Source: JAGXSE01 sp040757295 (lineage in GTDB: Bacteria; Bacillota; PH28-bin88). Taken from it: 10,189 nt of DNA. Positions 1 through 6,982 of the stretch are shown piece after piece. The notes beneath the pieces were generated by a model, which saw only the letters and a list, made by a program, of their open reading frames with translations, made no database searches and was not told where the DNA came from. The translations under genes were made by a program, and so were the position numbers. Location of the stretch: positions 1-10,189 of the forward strand of contig JBFLXH010000075.1 in the NCBI GenBank assembly GCA_040757295.1, given 5' to 3'. Every line of letters begins with the position of its first letter. Position 1 is the stretch's first letter.

Positions 1-2
1 TT

Positions 3-224
3 GAACAGGTATTTATAAATGACCCTCATTATCGCTTCCTGGAAAAAGGTAAAATAAATGGTGAGAATGTATATGCAATTTATGGCCGGACAGATTCAGG
101 GCGATACTTAACAGTAATTTTTATTCGTAAGTTTAACAACCGGGCGTTAATCATCACTGCCCGTGATATGGATAGAAAGGAGCGAAAGCAATATGAAAAG
201 CAAAAAAATAGACGAGATTCCTGA
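3..224 (+). CDS. BrnT-like ribonuclease toxin, 3' part only (gene runs off the left edge)
   Basis: An open frame enters from the left edge and ends at TGA 222-224, giving 73 residues that start EQVFINDPHYRFLEKG. The segments YAIYGRTDSGRYLTVIFI and ALIITARDMDRKERKQYEK match the BrnT pattern: a GRT..GR.L.V strand pair, then a strand ending in (S/T)AR, and a basic helix with ER..YE. BrnT proteins are small RelE-fold type II toxins that cut RNA and are neutralised by a co-encoded DNA-binding antitoxin. The frame overlaps the next gene by 32 bases, as expected for a translationally coupled toxin-antitoxin pair. The N-terminal catalytic part lies outside the window, so activity cannot be judged. 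Family assignment is by motif recognition; a DUF4258-like relative is the main alternative. Confidence 0.75.
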   Translation, partial: EQVFINDPHYRFLEKGKINGENVYAIYGRTDSGRYLTVIFIRKFNNRALIITARDMDRKERKQYEKQKNRRDS

Positions 225-447
225 TGACATGACCATAGAAGAAGCTTCCGAATTTTGGGATACTCATAGTGTCGCGGATTATCCTTCCAGGATGGTCCGA
301 ATAGAATATAGCCCCGAAGGAAAGGTTACTTTTATTGCGATTTCAAATGAACTATTGAAAACATTAGATCAGAAAGCAAAGAAGGAAGGAATTTCTGTCG
401 AAACACTGGTCAATTTATGGATCCAGGAAAAGCTTATCAGTGCGTAA
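193..447 (+). CDS. CopG-type antitoxin (partner of the BrnT-like toxin)
   Basis: This encodes 84 residues. The ATG at 193 is chosen because AAAGGAG (176-182) lies about 10 bases upstream and the protein then starts MKSKKIDEIPDDMT; an ATG at 163 would add ten residues with no better ribosome site. The N-terminal IPDDMTIEEASEFWDTHSVADY is the hallmark of CopG_antitoxin-family proteins (PF12441-type), which pair with BrnT toxins. The C-terminal half (about residues 45-82), with a short strand VTFIAIS and helices LLKTLDQKAKKEG and SVETLVNLWIQEKL, has the layout of a ribbon-helix-helix DNA-binding fold. The protein is expected to bind the toxin and repress the operon promoter, which lies outside the window. 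The gene appears intact. Confidence 0.85.
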   Translation: MKSKKIDEIPDDMTIEEASEFWDTHSVADYPSRMVRIEYSPEGKVTFIAISNELLKTLDQKAKKEGISVETLVNLWIQEKLISA

Positions 448-450
448 TAA

Positions 451-496
451 AGGTGACCTTTTACGAACAGAAAAAGATCACCTAAGATTAGTTTTT
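451..496 (+). terminator. Hairpin after the toxin-antitoxin pair, possible terminator
   Basis: AGGTGACCTTTT (451-462) pairs with AAAAGATCACCT (472-483) with one mismatch and a 9-base loop, starting 3 bases after the antitoxin stop. The T5 run (492-496) lies 8 bases past the stem, so intrinsic termination may be weak. Confidence 0.5.
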
Positions 497-655
497 GGTT
501 TACCTTCAGGAAAGAAACTACATGTTGTCTGCCCGGGGTATGGGGACAAGCACACAGTCACCGAAGCTTACGGTAGATCTTATCATACAATTTATCCCAT
601 TACTATTATATGGCTCCGGATAAGAACAAGCAAGCCCGCCGTGCCCGTGGGCGCA
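497..655. other. Intergenic, no gene recognised
   Basis: This stretch separates the toxin-antitoxin pair from the terminator of secreted protein A. The plus-strand open frame across it (from 440) has no recognisable protein similarity and runs on antisense through gene A, so it is treated as non-coding. The last bases (about 636-657) contain CGTGC and GCACG arms around GGGCAC-like sequence, which is also found after the terminator of gene B and so belongs to the duplicated 3' end. Confidence 0.5.
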
Positions 656-657
656 CG

Positions 658-696
658 AAAAAATTCCGGGCCCCTTTGGAGGGACCCGGAATTTTT
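658..696 (-). terminator. Rho-independent terminator of secreted protein A gene
   Basis: On the minus strand, AAATTCCGGGTCCC pairs with GGGGCCCGGAATTT (14 bp, one G-U wobble, 6-base loop), followed by a T6 run. The complementary bases on the plus strand are 661-674 and 681-694. It begins 25 bases after the gene A stop. The stem is essentially the same sequence as the terminator after gene B at 6983-7022. Confidence 0.93.
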
Positions 697-720
697 AGCG
701 TTTGTAACCGCCTGGAAGGC

Positions 721-2973
721 TTATAGCTCCATGGTGACGGTCTGGGTGGCTTCGTCCCAGTTCACCTTGGCGCCCAGGGCCTGGGCTACCCAGCGGAACG
801 GCAGCATGGTGCGGCCATCCTTAATCTCGGCGGGAACGTCCATGGCGATGCCGATGCCGTTGATCACCATGACGTTGCTCCCAATGGTGAGCTGCACGAC
901 CTTGTCGCCCTTGATCAGGGTGACTTTGCCGTCAGCGTACAGGATGTTCTCGGGAGTCACACCCACGGCCTGGGCGGCGTAGCGCACGGGCACGAAGGTC
1001 CGGCCGTCCTTAATGTACGGAGCGACGTCCATGGTCTGCTCAACGCCGTTGACGGTGTACTTAGTGTCGCTGATGGTGAAGATGACCTTGGCTTTCTGCT
1101 CGCCCGGAGCAGGGGTAACAACATTAGCCACAACCGCACTAGCTGCTGTAGAGGCAAATCCAGGAAGATCCTTCGTTTCCTGAACCGCACTACCCTTTAC
1201 TTTCAGCTTGATTGGACCCTCGGGCACAGTACGATCAATGGTCAGTTTGATGCCGCTGATCTTGATCGTGCTAGCCGTTAGGCTGGTGCTTTTAATCGGT
1301 ATGACTAAATATCCTTCACCTAAGCTGGAAGTATTGGTGGTAACACCTGTAGTATCAATCATCAAGTCACCACTGGTTACAGAAACAGTCGGGGTTGAAG
1401 TAAAGGTTACACCCGCGGGTGCATACACTTCGATTTGAGCACGATTATTTGTTGAGGTAGCCTGAGCCAAATAATTTGTTGTGCTATCTAACTTAGAGGT
1501 AGTGATCGTACTATTGATATTACCCGCGGCGGTTTCAGTAATGGTGAAATCACCGGCAGCTTGCCCTGTCACACCAATCTTGACGTCTGGCGTACTTGCT
1601 GCACTGGCAGTAACGCCAGAGGTTACCTTGGCCAGTGTAATAGTTCCGGCAAGGCCTTCACTTCCACCTACAGTAACGTTGATATCCCCACTAAAATCAG
1701 CAGATGTTGATACTTTTGCATCTTTAAAAATAAGCTTGGCTTTGTTGGATGTAGCGCTATTGCCAGCTGTCATCTTAACTTCGGCCTTGATTGTCCTGCC
1801 ATCCGAACCTACAGCTTTCCAGTGAGTTGAATTGGTAGGCTCGGCAACATTATCTTGAGTTGAAAGAGACGTATCAATAGCAGGACCTGAATTCCACACC
1901 ACACCACTCGGCAGGGTAAGAGTAATCGTGCGTCCCGGGATTAAGCTACCTGCCAAATTTTCGTCAATTTCAAATTTACCCAGTGCTACATTCGCCTTAC
2001 CAGCTGTAAGATTGGCAGGATCACCATAAGCCTTAATAGTCAGACCATAACTGCCGTAAGAACCGACAGTGAGGGTACCAGGGCTCACAGTGCTGTCTCC
2101 GCCAACTGTGACAACTATGTCACCTTCTTTAGCAACACTTTCGTCTATGTCTATATTAGCTTTAATATTAAAGTATAAACCTTGTCCGTCATTAGCCATT
2201 TTAATAATCAGGTCACGATCACTGTTGCCATAGTCGAAGGATACATCACTCATATTGGTGCCCCAAAATACGTTATTAACAGCCGCGTCATGACGCCAAG
2301 TAAAGCCGGACGGTAAAGTAAACTTCAAGCTGCTGGTGCTCTTAACTAGCGCTCCTGCACTGAGTTCTTTAACGGAAATTATACCCACCTGGCCTCCGCC
2401 AGAACCTAAGGAAGGCGTATTTTCTACTGCAACCGCAACAGTACCCGTTCCGATCTTGGCGATTGTTACCGTTCCGCTGGTAAAGATCTGGCTGGATGGT
2501 GCACTCATGGTCGCCACGACTTCCCCGGTAACACCGCTGGGTACGTTAATACTTAAACCAGTAAAATCACCAGGGTTAGTACCACCAGGATTGGTCGCAC
2601 TGCTGCCAAGGATAAAACGCCCCGGGTTGCCGCTAGCACCAGCAGTGATTGCAATTTTAATTAAATTACCATTTACTGGAGATATTGTAACAGTTCCAAC
2701 ACCATTAGCACCACCGCCTACATTGGTTGGCACTGAAACTGCCACATTATTGAAGCTATAACCACTGGGACTTGAAGGCAAGCTCATATACACAAAACTT
2801 GACGTTGTCACTGCCGGAAGGTCAACCTGCAGCGTACCGATTATCTTGTTTGTTACATTAGCTGAGATAACACTGACATTACTCATGCTATAGGTACTCG
2901 ATGCCGCCGCCGGGGTTACCATCGGCACCAACAGGGTCGCCAACAGGGCCAGGGTGGCCAGGATGGCAATCAA
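721..2973 (-). CDS. Secreted repeat protein A with C-terminal CuAO-N-like domain; 5' end abnormal
   Basis: The reading frame is 750 codons and uninterrupted. The protein has a hydrophobic signal segment (IAILATLALLATLLVPM, cleavage likely near PAAA-SS, residue 24). Four beta-rich modules of roughly 130-160 residues follow, the later three marked by ISVKELSAG (199), FEIDENLAG (334) and FTITETAAG (476), each followed by a strand such as TLTLPSGVVW. The C-terminal 125 residues (626-750) are a copper-amine-oxidase-N-terminal-like domain with two copies of D-G-R-T-(F/M)-x-P and the ending NWDEATQTVTMEL. Despite the name, this domain is widespread in clostridial exported proteins and does not imply oxidase activity. 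Function is unknown; a cell-surface role is inferred. Oddity: the only usable start in frame is TTG at 2973, with AGGGGA almost touching it, and the usual MRKSRK n-region of paralog B is missing. The gene may be silent or 5'-truncated. Confidence 0.8.
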   Translation of the reverse strand: MIAILATLALLATLLVPMVTPAAASSTYSMSNVSVISANVTNKIIGTLQVDLPAVTTSSFVYMSLPSSPSGYSFNNVAVSVPTNVGGGANGVGTVTISPVNGNLIKIAITAGASGNPGRFILGSSATNPGGTNPGDFTGLSINVPSGVTGEVVATMSAPSSQIFTSGTVTIAKIGTGTVAVAVENTPSLGSGGGQVGIISVKELSAGALVKSTSSLKFTLPSGFTWRHDAAVNNVFWGTNMSDVSFDYGNSDRDLIIKMANDGQGLYFNIKANIDIDESVAKEGDIVVTVGGDSTVSPGTLTVGSYGSYGLTIKAYGDPANLTAGKANVALGKFEIDENLAGSLIPGRTITLTLPSGVVWNSGPAIDTSLSTQDNVAEPTNSTHWKAVGSDGRTIKAEVKMTAGNSATSNKAKLIFKDAKVSTSADFSGDINVTVGGSEGLAGTITLAKVTSGVTASAASTPDVKIGVTGQAAGDFTITETAAGNINSTITTSKLDSTTNYLAQATSTNNRAQIEVYAPAGVTFTSTPTVSVTSGDLMIDTTGVTTNTSSLGEGYLVIPIKSTSLTASTIKISGIKLTIDRTVPEGPIKLKVKGSAVQETKDLPGFASTAASAVVANVVTPAPGEQKAKVIFTISDTKYTVNGVEQTMDVAPYIKDGRTFVPVRYAAQAVGVTPENILYADGKVTLIKGDKVVQLTIGSNVMVINGIGIAMDVPAEIKDGRTMLPFRWVAQALGAKVNWDEATQTVTMEL
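890..972. repeat. 83-base block identical (inverted) to 6706-6788
   Basis: Reverse-complementing this block gives a sequence with no difference from 6706-6788 in gene B. The 60-base segments on either side differ at several positions each (7 by my count in each). The block codes for the centre of the CuAO-N-like domain (QAVGVTPENILYADGKVTL onward). It is the most conserved part of an outer inverted repeat spanning about 640-1090 and 6590-7045, including the terminators. Confidence 0.9.
2954..2972 (-). repeat. Inner inverted repeat, left copy (19-base identical core in the signal-peptide codons of gene A)
   Basis: The minus strand reads TGATTGCCATCCTGGCCAC, identical to plus-strand 4790-4808 in gene B. 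Similarity continues downstream through the rest of the signal peptide with scattered changes. Upstream of the core it drops to about half (11 of 21 bases by eye). The two copies are inverted and flank the recombinase gene. Confidence 0.85.
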
Positions 2974-3050
2974 TTCCCCTACATTCCCGAAAATTCCTTA
3001 AAAAACGTGCCCAAATAAGAGACGCCGAGTTATTTTTGCTAACAATGCAG

Positions 3051-3093
3051 AAAAAAAAGAGCGAGGGGTTGTTGCATGAAAGTCCCTCACTCT
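3051..3093 (-). terminator. Rho-independent terminator of the recombinase gene
   Basis: On the minus strand, AGAGTGAGGG (complement of 3084-3093) pairs with CCCTCGCTCT (complement of 3058-3067) with one mismatch and a 16-base loop, followed by a T8 run (3051-3058). It lies 45 bases after the recombinase stop. It would stop recombinase transcripts before they enter gene A, leaving gene A without an evident upstream promoter in the remaining 80 bases. Confidence 0.85.
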
Positions 3094-3137
3094 CAGGCTT
3101 CAAAATAACTCAGTTTCCTACTCAGCAATATCTGCTG

Positions 3138-4265
3138 CTAACTTCCTGCAAACCAAGTTCCCCCGGGTAGGGCTTTTTCGATGGCTTTCACGGCCTCGGC
3201 CTGGGAATCCGGCAGCACGTGGCTGTAACGGTTTAAAGTAATATTTACACTGGAATGTCCCAGGCGTTCCGACACTATTTTCGGGTGCACACCCTGTCTT
3301 AGTAACAGTGTCGCGTGGGTGTGGCGCAGGCCATGAAAGCGGATGTCCGGCACATCGGCCATCCGGGCGTATTTGTGGATGGCGTGCTGTAATGTGCTCG
3401 GGTTCGGCGGCTTTCCTGTGCGCCCGGAATAAAATACCGGCAAGTCATCTCTCCACCTTTCCCCTTTTCTTAAACTCTCCTCGATCTGTTGTTTTCGATG
3501 TTGCCTTAAAATCTGCAGCGTAATCCCGTCTAATGGCACGCGGCGCCGGGCGGCGGCAGTCTTGGGGGGCTGGGTGCAAACCTTTCCGGGCAAATTAACT
3601 AAAGTCCGGGTGATCTGCAAGCTCCGCCGCTCAAAGTCAATGTCCCGCCACTGCAAACCCAGGAGTTCACCCAGCCGGGCGCCGGTAGACAGCGCCAGGT
3701 AAAAGAGGCAGTAATATTTGCCTTCCCGGGCAACCCGGAGAAAACGAGCGATTTCTTCCTCCGTCCAGACCCGCATTTCTTCCTGCCTGGCCAGGGGTGA
3801 ATCAACCATGTCGGCAGGATTACAGTTAATGAACCCCCACTTCAAGGCCTTGCGCAAAGCCGCCCGCAGGGTTATGAAAAGGGCTTTTTTAGTAACCGGC
3901 TTGACCGGCAAGCGGTTCATCGCCGTCTGGATATCCCCGGCAGTGAGTTTTTGCAAAAAAAGGGGGCCGACTGCGTTTTTCCATTGCTCAACTTGCTTCT
4001 GGTAGGTATACAGCGTTGATGGCTTAACCCTTTCTTTTGTTGCCTCCAGCCACTGATCCAGAAATTCCGGCACGGTGATCTTCTTTCTTTCAGGACGGAG
4101 CCCGGCTACTTCCGTAATTAACCGGGCCAATTCCCTTTCCGCTTCTCTTTTTGAACCTTTTACTGTCACCCATTTTTGGCGTCTTTTCCCGGTAACGGGA
4201 TCCCGGGGGAGATCCACCACCAGCGTCCAGGATTTCTTGCTTCTCTTCCTGATGTGACCGCGCAT
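3138..4265 (-). CDS. Tyrosine recombinase / phage-type integrase
   Basis: This encodes 375 residues, the usual length for a complete phage or ICE integrase of Firmicutes. The start is ATG 4265, with AGGAGGAG about 11 bases upstream. Residues 1-55 form an arm-type DNA-binding domain (GHIRKRSKKSWTLVVDLP...GKRRQKW). Residues 63-155 are the SAM-like core-binding domain (FLDQWLEATKERVKPSTLYTY). The catalytic domain holds the full set: R197 (STGARLGE), K235 (PPKTAAARR), H311 and R314 (HGLRHTHATLL), H337 (LGHSS) and nucleophile Y347 (NRYSHV). The enzyme should therefore be active in site-specific strand exchange. It stands alone: no excisionase, phage or conjugation genes are present. It lies between the inverted 5' ends of the two surface-protein genes, the place a DNA invertase would occupy. 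The alternative is a leftover integrase from a lost element. Confidence 0.93.
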   Translation of the reverse strand: MRGHIRKRSKKSWTLVVDLPRDPVTGKRRQKWVTVKGSKREAERELARLITEVAGLRPERKKITVPEFLDQWLEATKERVKPSTLYTYQKQVEQWKNAVGPLFLQKLTAGDIQTAMNRLPVKPVTKKALFITLRAALRKALKWGFINCNPADMVDSPLARQEEMRVWTEEEIARFLRVAREGKYYCLFYLALSTGARLGELLGLQWRDIDFERRSLQITRTLVNLPGKVCTQPPKTAAARRRVPLDGITLQILRQHRKQQIEESLRKGERWRDDLPVFYSGRTGKPPNPSTLQHAIHKYARMADVPDIRFHGLRHTHATLLLRQGVHPKIVSERLGHSSVNITLNRYSHVLPDSQAEAVKAIEKALPGGTWFAGS

Positions 4266-4309
4266 TACTTTCTTTTCTCCTCCTCTATCCTGGTTGATTG
4301 ATTGCTCTT

Positions 4310-4363
4310 AAAAAATGTTCCGGCTAAAAGACAGCTCCCTTGACCGGAAAGCACGAAAGCCGG
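4310..4363 (-). promoter_or_regulatory. Terminator-like hairpin in the recombinase leader, possible attenuator
   Basis: Read on the minus strand, AGCCGG-type arms (complement of 4358-4363 and 4320-4325) enclose a 32-base loop and are followed 4 bases later by a T6 run (4310-4315). A third CCGG (4343-4346) in the loop offers an alternative pairing. It lies 45 bases before the recombinase start. The long loop makes this tentative. Confidence 0.25.
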
Positions 4364-4751
4364 CAGCAAAATTTTTTTATTTTTTCCTGGTGCGGATGGA
4401 ACTTTTTATGTTGGTCTGTTGTCTAATAAATCAGGATGCGAAAGAAGGGATTAACAAAATAAATACCTGCCTGGCAACGGGGAAAATTTTTGCTAGCAAA
4501 GAAGGAAAAATGGGTGAACGCGCAGAATATTCCTTTGTTGCCTGACTGATTTGCTTACTGGCTGGCTATCCAGCCCGTAATAGAAAACGCAGCAGTTAAA
4601 CGAGGCTTTAGATGTAGCAGGAAATGAGAGATTTTTAAAGGGGGGGGCGGCAGGTAAAGAAGGGCGGCCGGCCCGGAGGAACGACGAAAGAAGCCTGTAT
4701 TTCGAATACGCAAAAGACTAAAAAGCGCAATGAAGTCAGAAAACAATTTTT

Positions 4752-4760
4752 AAAAGGAGG
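4752..4760 (+). promoter_or_regulatory. Strong Shine-Dalgarno of secreted protein B
   Basis: AAAAGGAGG lies 10 bases before ATG 4771. It fixes the start of gene B and is what gene A lacks at the equivalent position. Confidence 0.85.
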
Positions 4761-4770
4761 TTCAAACTGG

Positions 4771-6957
4771 ATGCGGAAATCCAGGAAACTGATTGCCATC
4801 CTGGCCACGTTGGCCCTGCTGGCAACGTTGCTGGTGCCTATGGTGGGACCGGCGGCAGCAGCAAGTGATAACAGCGTGGATAGGGTTTTAAGTGTATCGT
4901 CGGATTATAGCGGTCTTGCTTCAACGCTGACTATCCAAGAAAAATCGAGTTTCCCAAACGATTTTAAACAATATGATATGTTTAGGTTAATTCTCCCTAG
5001 TGGAGTTAAGTGGAATGCTACCTATCTTACGGTAAATCAAAGTACCTATGGAAACCTGGTAGCTTCAGGAAATGCCGTTGTGAGATCTGATCAAATTCTC
5101 GAAATTACACTACCAGGTGCAACTAGCGGTCAGGATGTCATTACAGTAGGCCTTGGGGTTACAGTGAGCAGTGCTACTGGTGAATTGAAAGTGACTGTTG
5201 ATCCTATGGATAGTGCCGTAACCGGCGGTTCATATACTTTTGCCATTGTCGGTACAGGCAAGACTACGGCTATGGTTGAAAGTGTTCCCACTATTGGTCA
5301 AAGTGGCACGGGTGGAAAAATCCGAATTGACGAGACAGCAGTGGGATCTATGAGTACCGGAAATCAAACAATAACGTTAAAGTTGCCCAGCGCATTTACA
5401 TGGAATGGTATGGTAGCGACAGATATTGTCCTAGGTGGTGGTTTTGCCACTGGTACCGTTGGTAATCCTCAAGGTAATGACACAAGCACTTTAAATATAC
5501 CTGTTACACTTCCTACCGGACGTACCCAGCGTGGAACAATCTACATTACACCGAAAATCGCGGCTGGAAGTAGTGCCAGCTACGGTGATGTATCTGTATC
5601 TTTAAGTGGTACAAATGTTACTGATGCAGATCTGGTAATAGCGAAATATTCCGATTGGGGCGTAAGCGTAAAAGTTAAAGAGGTTAAAGAATTGCTCGCG
5701 GGTAAGTTTGATGGTGTCAAGACTGAAAAAATTACGATCGAAGAAAATGTCCCTGGTTCCTTGATCCAAAATAGGAACATTACAGTGGAACTCCCTGGCT
5801 GGGTTAAAATCACCAACGTTACAGATTGGAGCGTTAGCGGTGGTGGCTTGGCTGCAACAAACCCAGATCCTAATGTAGATGGTACAAAAAGTAAAATTAC
5901 CATTCCTATTACCACTAGTAGCTCTGGTGATAAAGGAAAGATTGAGTTTAAACTCGAACTTAGTATTGAAGGCAATAAGACCGGTGATATTGAAGCAACT
6001 ATCTCCGGCGCAGGAATCACGGAAACAAAGTTAGTAATCGCCAAAGCTATTGCTCCGGTAAGTGCTGTTGCTGAGGCTGGAGAAGTTAAGATCGGTGTTC
6101 AGGATCAAGCTGCTCCGGATCTTACAATAACCGAAAATAAGAAAGCTGCCATTGAGCAAACAGCGGAAACGACTTCAACTGGTGCTGCCGGTGAAATAAC
6201 TTTAACTCTGCCTGACGGAGTAACCTTTGCGACGACGCCGAAGGTTGAAGTAACTGCCGGTGACCTCGAAATCAATACAAGTCAGGCAAGACTGACAGCA
6301 TCCAATGTCTTTACAATTCCGGTTAAATCTGAAAGCATTAAGCCCGGCACGATTAAGGTATCCGGTATTAAGCTGACGGTGGACCGTACCGTACCGGAAG
6401 GCGCCATATACGTGAAGGTGGGTGGAAATGCAATAATTGAGAACAGCCGGAGCGCTGTTGGTTGGGTGAACGGTCAAGTTGCGAGTGGTTCAAACACCAC
6501 CCTTGATGCTGGTGAGTTTGATACTGGTACTATAGCAAAAGTTAAGCTTGCGGACTGTGTTTCTCCTGCCCCTGTCGAGAAGCACGCCAAAGTGGTATTC
6601 ACCATCAGCGACACCAAGTACACCGTGAACGGCGTCGAGCAGACCATGGATGTAGCCCCGTACATCAAAGACGGCCGGACCTTCATGCCCGTGCGGTATG
6701 CTGCTCAGGCCGTGGGTGTGACTCCCGAGAACATCCTGTACGCTGACGGCAAAGTCACCCTGATCAAGGGCGACAAGGTCGTGCAGCTAACCATTGGCAG
6801 CAATGTCATGGTGATTAACGGAGTCGGCATCACCATGGATGTGCCTGCCGAGATCAAAGACGGCCGCACCATACTGCCCGTCAGCTGGCTCGGCAAGGCC
6901 CTAGGCGTCAAGGCGATCTGGGACGAAGCCACCCAGACCGTCACCATGGAGCTCTAA
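4771..6957 (+). CDS. Secreted repeat protein B with C-terminal CuAO-N-like domain
   Basis: This encodes 728 residues with a complete signal peptide: basic MRKSRK, hydrophobic LIAILATLALLATLLVPM, cleavage likely after GPAAAA near residue 31. Four beta-rich modules follow, introduced by LTIQEKSS (53), IRIDETAVGS (184), ITIEENVPGS (321) and LTITENKKAA (451). Each carries a strand of the type ITLKLPSAFTWNG, suggesting tandem immunoglobulin-like or adhesin-like folds. The C-terminal 125 residues (604-728) are a CuAO-N-like domain with DGRTFMPVRY and DGRTILPVSW and the terminal WDEATQTVTMEL. No LPXTG, SLH or membrane anchor is visible, so the C-terminal domain may provide wall attachment (inference). 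The protein matches A closely in the signal peptide, the fourth module (GTIKVSGIKLTVDRTVPEG) and the C-terminus but poorly in modules 1-3. Coding bases are visibly more AT-rich in the variable middle than at both ends, a mosaic pattern. Role unknown; likely an exported surface protein. Confidence 0.9.
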   Translation: MRKSRKLIAILATLALLATLLVPMVGPAAAASDNSVDRVLSVSSDYSGLASTLTIQEKSSFPNDFKQYDMFRLILPSGVKWNATYLTVNQSTYGNLVASGNAVVRSDQILEITLPGATSGQDVITVGLGVTVSSATGELKVTVDPMDSAVTGGSYTFAIVGTGKTTAMVESVPTIGQSGTGGKIRIDETAVGSMSTGNQTITLKLPSAFTWNGMVATDIVLGGGFATGTVGNPQGNDTSTLNIPVTLPTGRTQRGTIYITPKIAAGSSASYGDVSVSLSGTNVTDADLVIAKYSDWGVSVKVKEVKELLAGKFDGVKTEKITIEENVPGSLIQNRNITVELPGWVKITNVTDWSVSGGGLAATNPDPNVDGTKSKITIPITTSSSGDKGKIEFKLELSIEGNKTGDIEATISGAGITETKLVIAKAIAPVSAVAEAGEVKIGVQDQAAPDLTITENKKAAIEQTAETTSTGAAGEITLTLPDGVTFATTPKVEVTAGDLEINTSQARLTASNVFTIPVKSESIKPGTIKVSGIKLTVDRTVPEGAIYVKVGGNAIIENSRSAVGWVNGQVASGSNTTLDAGEFDTGTIAKVKLADCVSPAPVEKHAKVVFTISDTKYTVNGVEQTMDVAPYIKDGRTFMPVRYAAQAVGVTPENILYADGKVTLIKGDKVVQLTIGSNVMVINGVGITMDVPAEIKDGRTILPVSWLGKALGVKAIWDEATQTVTMEL
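4790..4808 (+). repeat. Inner inverted repeat, right copy (19-base identical core in the signal-peptide codons of gene B)
   Basis: TGATTGCCATCCTGGCCAC is identical to the minus strand at 2954-2972. Around it, 4793-4825 has dyad symmetry: TTGCCA, 4 bases, GGCCA, CGT, TGGCC, 4 bases, TGGCAA. The gene A copy keeps the inner GGCCA/TGGCC arms and five of six outer bases. The size and form resemble a tyrosine-recombinase core site, but repeated Leu/Ala codons could produce this symmetry by chance. Confidence 0.6.
6706..6788. repeat. Right copy of the 83-base identical inverted block
   Basis: Identical in inverted orientation to 890-972. It lies in the CuAO-N-like domain codons of gene B. The surrounding 60-base segments differ at several third-codon positions, so the perfect block stands out from its flanks. 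Confidence 0.9.
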
Positions 6958-6982
6958 GCCTTAAAAGCAATTCAAAGCGCAC

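Larger units (their letters stand above)
4266..4770. promoter_or_regulatory. 505-base divergent control region between recombinase and secreted protein B
   Basis: No convincing gene is present; a 76-codon plus-strand frame (4315-4545) has no recognisable similarity. Visible elements are an inverted repeat CCGGCT/AGCCGG (4320-4325, 4358-4363), the perfect palindrome TTTGCTAGCAAA (4489-4500), the hairpin GGCTGG-CTAT-CCAGCC (4560-4575), a G8 tract (4640-4647), the palindrome GGCCGGCC (4666-4673) and the dyad GTATT-TCG-AATAC near 4697-4709. No clear -35/-10 pair with correct spacing was found on either strand, so promoter positions for both genes remain open. Length and dyad content suggest regulated expression of one or both neighbours. 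Confidence 0.5.

Noticed and set aside
440..982. 180-codon plus-strand frame overlapping the 3' end of gene A
   Set aside because: It is antisense to the conserved CuAO-N domain codons, which are supported by four paralogous copies. Its first 50 codons show no recognisable family and it crosses two hairpins.
1208..2761. Several 76-141-codon plus-strand frames rich in Leu, Val and Pro
   Set aside because: They are antisense to gene A. Their hydrophobic composition is what the complement of Thr/Ser/Gly/Val-rich codons gives, and none has a ribosome site.
3000..3140. Attachment site (attL/attR) flanking the recombinase
   Set aside because: No direct repeat or tRNA end was found by eye on the two sides of the gene. 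The only repeated sequences flanking it are the inverted signal-peptide segments.
4315..4545. 76-codon frame upstream of gene B
   Set aside because: No ribosome site and no family resemblance; it runs through an inverted repeat, a T-rich stretch and a palindrome, so it is treated as control region.
4555..4770. Cyclic-di-GMP or other riboswitch upstream of gene B
   Set aside because: I looked for conserved GEMM-type core strings and other known aptamer motifs and did not find a convincing set. Hairpins alone are not sufficient.
5580..6947. Minus-strand frames (154, 91, 70 and 80 codons) inside gene B
   Set aside because: Shadows of gene B; two are the exact mirror of shadows in gene A because the coding sequence is duplicated.
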